Assembly (NCBI GenBank): GCA_030052745.1
Contig: JANBVO010000002.1
Location: 1,426,001-1,490,000 of the forward strand
From: Pleurostoma richardsiae
Taxonomy: Eukaryota > Ascomycota > Sordariomycetes > Calosphaeriales > Pleurostomataceae
Direction of reading: 5' to 3'
Length of the DNA stretch: 64,000 nucleotides
Below are positions 56,867-64,000 of this stretch, one piece after another. Made by a program: the position numbers and the translations under genes. Position 1 is the first letter of the stretch. Every line of letters begins with the position of its first letter. The notes below the pieces were generated by a model. That model was not told where the DNA came from, made no database searches, and saw only the letters and a list, made by a program, of their open reading frames with translations.

Positions 56867-59800
56867 ATGACGGCGACTGCCGCGTTGAAACAGCCGCCGA
56901 CCACCATGACTCCTTCGGCTTCCAATGTCGAATATGTTGTGGGCCACACGGGCAAGGGCGTGACCTCTCCACCGCAATTCAAGAAGCATAAGATGCTTCC
57001 GCATCCAGGAAAGGAAAGGCGAGCCGGAGCATACGACCATTTGGAGTCCTCGACAAAGAAGTATGACCTGACCATCGATACTGCTTTGTCTAAGAAGTAC
57101 CGCTCACAACCGGCAAGCCCTCGCGCATTGAAGCACCAGGCGAGGAGGATAGGCGGAGGGCCAGATCTTCCACCAACTCCGCCGGCGCATTCTCGAAACT
57201 CTTCGAGCAGCCATTCCGCCATCCCGTCTAGTCCGACCTACATCGGGACACCCGGTCGAAGCACCGAAGATATCCAGGCACGACCGCCGACTACGCCCAC
57301 AAATCAGCGAAGCCCTCCGACTCCCGACGTCACGCCGCCGCAGCCTGAACGCCGCCCACTGGCGTTACGTCCTGTCGTACATGAGAGATTGCCATCGAAG
57401 AGCACGACGGCTTCTCGCACCGAATCCTTCAAGACCGCGCGCGAAAATCCTGAGGAATCGGACCAAGACGACGGCCAATCAACGTTGCGCCCGATTATGC
57501 CTTCTCCGAGGACGTCTCAGAATACTGTGCGGCCTGTCAACGGCGAGGAAAGGACGAAGTCAAAGGCAGTGGGACTTGGGCTGGGATTGGAGTCCAGTCC
57601 TGAGGTCCCGACACCGAGGGCAAAACGCGAGTTCCTCAGCTTTGATGGAGAGTGGGGCTCCGATCTTGAGGTTGAACAGGAATGGGATGACAATCTGATG
57701 AGGAATGTGACCGTAAGAAAGCGAAGGCCAAATGCGCCCACGAACGGTCACAAAACTGAAGTCATCGAGGACGTTACAATTTCTCCCAGCAACGCAACCA
57801 AAGCCGTTCGTGCGATGCCACTACATGGCCGAATTTTGGCATATCCCTCGCCCAAAGACATGGCCGAGCCTATTCGTCGCTTTACTGAGCCAATAAACCC
57901 TGCGGCTTCGATAATTACAGATGCCCGCAGATCATCAGGGATGTCCTCCAAGTCCACCGTGTCAACAGTCGTGGAAGCGATCCTTGTCGACACCCCTCCA
58001 GGCCCGCCCCGGCGGCAGAAGACTCTACGACATATAAAGAAGTTGGATGTTCTGCGCGACTCCGGCTCAGATATCTCTCATTCTAGCTCGGCTCCAACCT
58101 CACTCACCTTCGAAGACACCTTGAGGCGGCGTCATCTCAACGATCGGTTGGGTGACTCTCGCTACAACAGCGTGGCATCCAGCGGTACCAACAACTCCAT
58201 CTCGAGCCGTAAGGCGCGCCGAGAGGTCTGGAAGAGTGGTGGCATACCCGTGGTAGTGGTTCCCGATCGGCAGTCCTCGAAGAAGTCAAGTAAAGAGCCC
58301 TCACTTCGATCAACGAGTAGCAGGCGGTCCAAGCGCAGTCAAAGCGTGAGTTCAGCGCCGCTCTCTCAGATACCAGGGGGTAAGGATCTTGCACCCTACT
58401 TTGAGCGGCCTTCTCGACGCGGACGAGCCGTGTCTGAGTCGGATGGTTCAGCTTCAGGTGATCAGCGGACAATGGACTATCCCCCTGCTATTCCGCTGAG
58501 AAAGTCGTCACTTTCTGCACCAACAAGTCGCAATCCCAGTAGAGCCGGATCTCTGACGGCAGAAAGTCTGAAAGCACACAATGCACTTCTCGGAGCAGAA
58601 CAAAGCAGATCGAAACCACCAGCTCCTGAAGTGAAGGTGGAGCCTGCGCTTTCCATTCAGTCTCCCAATTCAGAGGGTGAAGCCATCAAAGACACCGGCC
58701 AGCCTAATCACCACCATGCTCACAAACTGAGCGTTGACACCCAAGGAGATCCTTTATTCGGGAACCGGCTCACTGCTCAGGTCACCCCTTTCTCTCAGTA
58801 TTCTGTCGATACCAACGCAACATCGGCAGCAGAAATATCCGAGGCGATGGCGGTCAGCATCAGTCAGCATCAGAACAGATCTGTGCTCATGGTCGACCAC
58901 AAACCATCTGAAAGCTCTGATGGTGAGCAGAGAGGCAGATCTACCGGGAGGGGAATGGATAAGGTGTCTTCTCAGACTGAAGTCGAAGCTAAGGCCGATC
59001 GGCCAACTATTACCACGACAGATACTGATGCACCTGGCCCTGTTACTCCCACACAGCCGGACCTCTCCATGGAGGATGTTGATTCTCCTTTAAGAAACCC
59101 ACGTGCTCCTCCAGAACCTCCAGCTCTCCAATTCATACCGGCCACACCTTCTGGGCTCACACCTGCGCAGGAGAAGGATAAGCAACTGGGCAACTTCTAC
59201 GAAGAGATTGATCCGAAACCTTCCCGCAGCGTATCTCTTGTCCGGAGAGCTTTGAGTAAACGGCGGCACTCAGAGTCCGGGCCGCCAGTACGGAACCTCA
59301 ACTTCCTCACTCGTACCTTGTCACTGTCAAAGAATATTCCAAGGGAAACAGCGGAAAACCCGGAACACATCAACGGCAGGGCTACTGCTCGGGATTCCTT
59401 TGAAGGTGGGCCTGCCGACGAAACCAGACTCCATCCCTTCTGGCGTCCTGCATATGCTAGTCGCCTGGATGATGATGATGGAGTGTACGATATGCCAGAC
59501 GAAGAGCCCTCCCCATATCCTTTGATTGACAACCGCCCAAGGCCTCCGAGGCGGAGCTTTAGCGCTCGGTTAAAGCGAACGTTCGCCATTCTACCAGTCG
59601 ATGGCAAGGACGACAGTTTCATAGGAAACGCGCATGATACACCAGAGCGGCGCACTATCCGCAGGACCGATAGTGGAAACCTGCGGGTCACACGGCGCAG
59701 TGGCAGCACCCCCGACTCTCTTCGCCATGTCCGGTTTGCTAAGACTGGGCCCTATGTAATAGCTGATGGGCGAGCTGCTGGTCGTCGTCGTAATTTCTGG

Positions 59801-60040
59801 CGGCCTCGTGGGTTTGCCAACGACGGTGACGGAGGCCGGCTCCCATCCCTGGGTGGCAAGCTTGAATGGTATGGCCTGAACAACTTGGCACGCAGGCTGA
59901 GCGAGCGGCGGCGAGAGAAGAGGAGCGAAGAGCTTCGACAGAAGATCAGTGGTCCACGCGAAGTCCGAGACGGCGTTGGCGATGTCATCCGCAGGAACAG
60001 CTATCGAGGTGGCTTTAGCAGGCCTCAGCCGGTGGCTTGA
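56867..60040 (+). CDS. Large, mostly disordered protein of unknown function
   Basis: One exon, 1057 residues from the first ATG at 56867; the frame opens 24 bases earlier without an ATG. Composition is Ser/Arg/Pro-rich with many SP and RSSR-type sites, suggesting heavy phosphorylation. Segments that look more ordered are the N-terminal NVEYVVGHTGKGVTSPPQF and KYDLTIDTALSKKYRSQ, the middle EFLSFDGEWGSDLEVEQEWDDNLMRNVTVRKRR block, and a C-terminal part of about 250 residues: RRSFSARLKRTFAIL, RHVRFAKTGPYVI, GGKLEWYGLNNLARRLSERRREKRSEE. I recognise no family. It resembles fungus-specific cortical or regulatory proteins. The final ~60 residues are strongly basic, so membrane-edge or nucleic-acid binding is possible. 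Confidence 0.72.
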   Translation: MTATAALKQPPTTMTPSASNVEYVVGHTGKGVTSPPQFKKHKMLPHPGKERRAGAYDHLESSTKKYDLTIDTALSKKYRSQPASPRALKHQARRIGGGPDLPPTPPAHSRNSSSSHSAIPSSPTYIGTPGRSTEDIQARPPTTPTNQRSPPTPDVTPPQPERRPLALRPVVHERLPSKSTTASRTESFKTARENPEESDQDDGQSTLRPIMPSPRTSQNTVRPVNGEERTKSKAVGLGLGLESSPEVPTPRAKREFLSFDGEWGSDLEVEQEWDDNLMRNVTVRKRRPNAPTNGHKTEVIEDVTISPSNATKAVRAMPLHGRILAYPSPKDMAEPIRRFTEPINPAASIITDARRSSGMSSKSTVSTVVEAILVDTPPGPPRRQKTLRHIKKLDVLRDSGSDISHSSSAPTSLTFEDTLRRRHLNDRLGDSRYNSVASSGTNNSISSRKARREVWKSGGIPVVVVPDRQSSKKSSKEPSLRSTSSRRSKRSQSVSSAPLSQIPGGKDLAPYFERPSRRGRAVSESDGSASGDQRTMDYPPAIPLRKSSLSAPTSRNPSRAGSLTAESLKAHNALLGAEQSRSKPPAPEVKVEPALSIQSPNSEGEAIKDTGQPNHHHAHKLSVDTQGDPLFGNRLTAQVTPFSQYSVDTNATSAAEISEAMAVSISQHQNRSVLMVDHKPSESSDGEQRGRSTGRGMDKVSSQTEVEAKADRPTITTTDTDAPGPVTPTQPDLSMEDVDSPLRNPRAPPEPPALQFIPATPSGLTPAQEKDKQLGNFYEEIDPKPSRSVSLVRRALSKRRHSESGPPVRNLNFLTRTLSLSKNIPRETAENPEHINGRATARDSFEGGPADETRLHPFWRPAYASRLDDDDGVYDMPDEEPSPYPLIDNRPRPPRRSFSARLKRTFAILPVDGKDDSFIGNAHDTPERRTIRRTDSGNLRVTRRSGSTPDSLRHVRFAKTGPYVIADGRAAGRRRNFWRPRGFANDGDGGRLPSLGGKLEWYGLNNLARRLSERRREKRSEELRQKISGPREVRDGVGDVIRRNSYRGGFSRPQPVA

Positions 60041-60932
60041 TGGACAGGCACATGAGCTGCTTGATGCCCGCCTCACTTACGATTTGGGCAACGTCTGCAA
60101 AAAGTTGCTACCCCAAACATGAGACGCAAAGAGCGATCTCTGGGAAGACCCGATGGATGACGACGGATATGGCTGGCTTGGTGCAGTCCTAGATTTGCGT
60201 TTATTCTTTCCACTTCAGCGGTTCATGCTTTCCCCCTACCCCTTATCCATATGACGGACATGCACATTATATTGATGATGATGACGGCATGAATCTTAAA
60301 CGGCAATTTCTAGCCGCACGTTACGTGTTTCTCACGACGCCATGCACTGGACGCCTCGTAGGCGGAGGGATGAAGGACAGGTGCACGGAGTTTTGGGATT
60401 TGCGGTGGATTACACGCATTTGCTTTGGGCAGTCACTTTGATCATGGATGATTGAAGCGCTATGAAATTCGCTGCAGAGCTGGGATGTCGGGTTGGAGGA
60501 CGGGATAACTTAACGGCCGTGTTGTAAACTATAGAGCTTTCATGACGATACCAGACAGGCTCGAAGCGCACGTCATTCATGATTACTTGGCCCGATCTCA
60601 TTGTTGTGACTGTGTAGGCAATTCTGGGCAAACCTGTCTAGCGATGCTACAACTGGCGGAGGCAACATTGACTGTTAGTTGTGTGAACCCTCGCTGATCA
60701 TCTATCATATCAGTTGTCGCATCTGTAATTCTGAAGTACGACCGACCCCTTTTCTTAGCCGCTATCAGCTCCCTGCCATCCCTAGGAGCCGCCGAACGAA
60801 GAAGGCGACGTCATATACACTTTGTAGGAACCGAAACGCCTCACGCCTTGATGCTCAAATGAGTTTTAAACCCCGCGCTCTTCCCCCCCCCCCCCAACAC
60901 GACGGCCGCCCATCGTCGAATCCCTCACATCC
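60041..60932. other. Intergenic, tail-to-tail
   Basis: About 0.9 kb. Thirteen consecutive C bases (60883-60895) stand 38 bases past the stop of the U1-C gene on its 3' side. Confidence 0.6.
60883..60895. repeat. Homopolymer (C)13
   Basis: Poly-C on +, so poly-G in the transcript of the U1-C gene, just after its stop. It may be an assembly or sequencing weak point. Confidence 0.8.
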
Positions 60933-61829
60933 TCATCTGTCAGCACCGGGCGGCGCCTGACCACCCGGAGGCACACCAGCAGGGTTGAAGGGTGGCATGC
61001 CAGGGAAGCCGGGCGCACCTGGGAGCGCCAGGCCGCCGGGGGGAGGGAAGGGGAAGTTCGGGGCGCCCGCGGCGCCGGGAGGCGGGAAGGGCAGTCCGCC
61101 AGGCGGGGGGAAGGGTAGGCCGCTGCCCGGAGGGGGGATCGGCAGGGGAGGCGTGTTGCTCGCGCCGCTACCGCCGGGGGGAGGGGGGAACGGCATAGGC
61201 ATGCCACGGCCGGGAGTCGGGATGGCTGTGTCCCATTTTGCGTCAGTCACGACATTTTCTTCTCTCCTGGCGCTGCAACCATGCAGGCAGGCCTTTTTCT
61301 TCGCGGGGAGGGGTTGTGGGGTTATACTCACGAGGGACACCCGCCGGGAACTGGGCGGCTCCGGGGGCGCTACCGGGGGCGCCAGGCATGCCGGGGAAGG
61401 GCGGGGGCGGGATGCCGCCAGGGAAGGAAAAGGGCGGAGGGATGCCGAAGGGAGTACCGAAGGCGCCGCCGCCGGGCTGGTTCTGCGGCAGCATGGGATT
61501 GTTGTGGGCCTGGCCCTCGGCGGCGTAGGAGGATGTGATGGAGTCGATGACGGACTGGGCCTTCTCGTGGCCGATCTCTGGGAAGGGCGATGTTAGCATG
61601 AGCGCAGGTATTCAGAGAGGGAATGGCTGCTAGAGGTAGGAAGAGGGGTTCCTTACGTTGGTAGTAGTCGACGACGTTGCGCAGGTGGTTGCGCCCGCTG
61701 TTGTGCGCCTTTCGCACGCTCATCGAGTCGTGCGTGAGGTAGACATCGCAATAATCGCAGAAGACTGCCGGTGTCAGTTAGCTAGGGCGGCAGGATTCCG
61801 GGGTTTAGAGAAGACATACACTTGGGCAT
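60933..61829 (-). CDS. U1 small nuclear ribonucleoprotein C (U1-C / Yhc1)
   Basis: Exons 61829-61820 (10 bases), 61764-61657, 61577-61332 and 61225-60933 give 218 residues. Splices restore [20 protein letters not shown] and [17 protein letters not shown]. The zinc finger is Cys6, Cys9, His24, His30 (KAHNSGRNH). This matrin-type finger holds the U1 snRNP at 5' splice sites. The C-terminal 130 residues are Pro/Gly-rich ([17 protein letters not shown]), as in other fungal U1-C proteins but longer than in yeast. The gene that helps recognise splice sites has three introns and a first coding exon of only 10 bases. It shares a 345-base divergent region with the ERV25-like gene. Confidence 0.95.
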
Positions 61830-62174
61830 CTTGTGTCCAGCCGTGAGGTGAGTAGACGACAAGAAGACTCGTGCGGTTGGTTCACTGTAGCAAGTAGATG
61901 GGTGTCCTGGTTGATGGCGAAGAATCGAAGATTCGCGAGGCTGAAGAGGCTCGTTGTTGGTCTGCAGTGGAGCAAAAAGGCTAATCGAGAAACCCCTGCC
62001 CATCGACCGGTATCCCTCTCTCTGATTGGTGGTAATCCGCCCCCTGTGTACAAAGTGGGGTCCATGCCCAAACAGGACGTGAACGCGACAGATTTACCTT
62101 AAGGCGATTCGGCTCCCCTAAGAAGCTGCTCTCTCACACGAAGGAACCGCCACCCACAGCTTCGCGTGACGACA
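61830..62174. promoter_or_regulatory. Divergent promoter region of U1-C and Erv25 genes
   Basis: 345 bases between two head-to-head ATG codons. It must hold both core promoters and both leaders. No TATA box is obvious. Confidence 0.6.
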
Positions 62175-63059
62175 ATGGCCCTACCACGCTCGCTGCTGCA
62201 GTACATCTGCAGCCTGGTGCTGCTTGCAGCCTGCTCGCAAGCCCTCAAGTTCGACCTCACGGCATATTCCCAGCATGAGAAGAAGCCCGAGCGATGCATA
62301 CGGAACTTCGTCGCCAAGGACACCCTGGTGGTCGTGACGGCCACCCTCAGCGGCTACAAGGGCGATGGGATGCAGGTCAACTTGCACGTACGTTGTTTCT
62401 GCTCATATCATGTGTTCCAAAGTGTAGCAGAGGACAGAGGCTTACTTCTTCTCTTTCCAACAGATTAAGGATGCCGCCGGGAACGAGTACGGCCGGCCCA
62501 GGGATGTTGTCGGCGAGTCGCGGACAGTCTTCACCTCCTTTGCGGACTCTGCATTCGACGTCTGCTTCGAGAACATCCTCACTGGCTGTGAGTATACTCA
62601 GCTTCCTTCGAACAGTCCACTGCGGCTCGCACACGGGAACCACCAGTTGTACTAACTGGTAACAGCCAAATACGTCGCCGAACCAACCCGCCACGTTGAG
62701 CTAGACATCGACATCGGCGCGGATGCTAAGGACTGGTCGGCGATCCAGGCAACGGAGAAGCTCAAACCCGTCGAGACGGAGCTGCGACGGATCGAAGAGG
62801 CCGTCGCCGAGGTCGTCGCCGAGATGGACTACCTCCGCGCCCGCGAGCAGAAGCTACGGGACACCAACGAGAGCACGAATACCCGCGTCAAGTGGTTTGG
62901 CTTTGGCACCACATTCCTGCTTATTGGCCTGTGGGCGTGGCAGATCATGTACCTGAGGGCTTACTTCAGGTCAGTTGCTCCCTTACTCACGGATGCACGC
63001 TGGATATGGATCTACGGAATTCTTGCTAACCGTTAGGCAGATCCAAGCATCTTATTTGA
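62175..63059 (+). CDS. erv25: p24/emp24-family cargo receptor (Erv25)
   Basis: Exons 62175-62387, 62464-62587, 62666-62969 and 63041-63059 give 219 residues from the first ATG; a GTG nine bases upstream opens the frame earlier but is not a start. The last exon adds SKHLI after YLRAYFR, matching the p24 delta tail. Features: signal peptide ([17 protein letters not shown]), GOLD domain with two cysteines (ERCIRNF and FDVCFENIL), a coiled-coil ([20 protein letters not shown]), one membrane span ([18 protein letters not shown]), and a short cytosolic tail. Erv25 works with Emp24 in COPII and COPI vesicles between ER and Golgi. It is divergent with U1-C and followed by Sdh5. Confidence 0.95.
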
Positions 63060-63656
63060 TGAGCTCGCTGCGGCGGCTGTCGCTTTCAGGTCAGGGAGTT
63101 CAAGAGCTGTTTGGCGGGTGCGAGCAACGCGGTCAGTTAGGGATGGGCCGCAAGCACGCAGGATCCTTAGATGTGTACAATTACGGTGGATCAAAAAGCA
63201 TGAAGCAATGGACTGGATGACTCTATAATACAACACATTTCTCTGAATTGCCCTCTCAAAGTTGCTGCAGAATGTGCTAGTGAATTACTGTCCTATTTTC
63301 TTATTCTGACCTGCTTTGATCTGCTTGAGTGCCTATTAAGAGCCAGACCACAGGTAGCAAAGCTACGCCACGCTTGTGCTGCGTCCCCGTGGCCCTGGAC
63401 GCGAACCGGGGCGGGATCTTCTGGCACTAATTTTTCGGCCACGGCCCGGCAAGACACTGCAGCGGCGAACTCACAGTCGACATCGAACAGCGAACGGAAC
63501 CGAGATCTTTTGTCAGCAACATAGCATTTCAGCATCTTCAGGACAATTCATCTTGTATCATCTGTCGCCATCACCATAGCAGAATTTCGTCTACTATCGT
63601 CCAATTGAGCCGCACTCCATCATCAGCGCACCCATCCCCGACCTCCGTCCGCCACA
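63060..63656. other. Intergenic
   Basis: About 600 bases between erv25 and the sdh5-like gene, same strand. The last ~60 bases before 63657 are CT/CA-rich leader. No other feature. Confidence 0.5.
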
Positions 63657-64000
63657 ATGGCAAGCTTACAAAGAACCCTCCGCCCAGCCCGGCACCTCCT
63701 CCGCCTCGGCCGGCCCGCCAGCACAGCCCTCGCGCCCTTCCGGCGGCACCAGAGCTCCTCCTCCAGCGGGCCCATCGACCCCGCCTCGAGCGGCGAGCTC
63801 GAGGTCGGCGAGCTCGAGGGCGCAAAGTTCAAGATCGAGCCGCTCCGGCGCACCGGCGAGGACCCCGCGACCACCCGCGCGCGGCTGCTCTGTACGGGCT
63901 TCTGTCCCCCCCTTTCTCCCCTCTCCCTGCGGGATCATCATGGACTGACATTTTTCGATCCAACAGACCAGTCCCGCAAGCGCGGCACCCTCGAGTCCGA
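63657..64000 (+). CDS. sdh5: Succinate dehydrogenase assembly factor 2 (Sdh5/SDHAF2), partial
   Basis: Exon 1 (63657-63891) and the start of exon 2 (from 63967) give the first 90 or so residues; the gene runs past the window end. The N-terminus (SLQRTLRPARHLLRLGRPA) is a mitochondrial targeting peptide, followed by an acidic region and then, across the intron, ARLLYQSRKRGTLESD. That motif is the conserved core opening of Sdh5. The protein is needed for covalent FAD attachment to the Sdh1 flavoprotein of complex II. The intron (donor GTACGG, acceptor CAACAG) splits the Tyr codon. Confidence 0.9.
   Translation, partial: MASLQRTLRPARHLLRLGRPASTALAPFRRHQSSSSSGPIDPASSGELEVGELEGAKFKIEPLRRTGEDPATTRARLLCTGFCPPLSPLSLRDHHGLTFFDPTDQSRKRGTLES

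Noticed and set aside
1-64000. CRISPR arrays, rRNA, insertion sequences, complete transposons
   Set aside because: None seen: no regularly spaced direct repeats, no 5S-like conserved segment, and no transposase or reverse-transcriptase motif in any frame.

Overview
This is nuclear DNA from a filamentous ascomycete (Pezizomycotina, most likely Sordariomycetes). Short introns of about 45 to 100 bases with GTRNGT-type donors, RCTAAC/GCTGAC branch points and YAG acceptors interrupt many genes. The genes include fungus-specific families: WetA, EsdC, SUR7/PalI, flavin carrier/TRP-like, DUF3433, and GPI-anchored Ser/Thr-rich proteins. Genes lie on both strands with no operon logic. Intergenic gaps run from a few hundred bases to about 4 kb. 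Intact transposons, rRNA genes, convincing tRNAs and CRISPR arrays are absent as far as can be read.

Layout: 0-3 kb holds a mitochondrial CGFS monothiol glutaredoxin (+) tail-to-tail with a gamma-glutamyltransferase-family enzyme (-). 4.3-7.3 kb holds a PalI/Rim9-like membrane protein (-) and an unassigned protein with a possible RRM-like N-terminus (-). 8.3-13.4 kb holds the conidiation regulator WetA (-) and a conserved unknown (-). 13.4-20.9 kb is gene-poor and contains one BTB/POZ protein (+). 20.9-28.5 kb holds an amidohydrolase-2 protein (+), a SUR7/eisosome-type membrane protein (-), a GPI-anchored PLC-like phosphodiesterase (+) and a divergent Ras-like GTPase (-). 30.5-38.7 kb holds a DUF3433 membrane protein (+) and a flavin carrier/TRP-like channel (+). 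40.9-48.2 kb holds an EsdC-type glycogen-binding-domain protein (-), an HD-domain hydrolase (+), an F-box protein (+) and a GPI-anchored cell-wall protein (-). 51-52.6 kb holds a secreted agmatinase/arginase-family enzyme with eight exons (-). After a 4.2-kb gap, 56.9-64 kb holds a large disordered protein (+), the U1 snRNP C protein (-), the p24-family cargo receptor Erv25 (+) and the first part of the succinate dehydrogenase assembly factor Sdh5 (+), which runs off the window.

Themes: several products act at the cell surface or cortex (two SUR7/PalI members, PLC-like, GPI protein, flavin carrier). Two are linked to asexual or sexual development (WetA, EsdC). The rest are housekeeping genes of Fe-S/respiratory biogenesis, splicing and secretion. 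I found no coherent multi-gene cluster or clearly new system. The most unusual observations are short upstream ORFs, a degenerate GTPase with an acidic insert, an atypical intron donor in the agmatinase gene, and dispersed TACGGAGTAC-like palindromic motifs in the gaps. Exon models were built by hand from splice signals and reading-frame continuity, so they need transcript confirmation.
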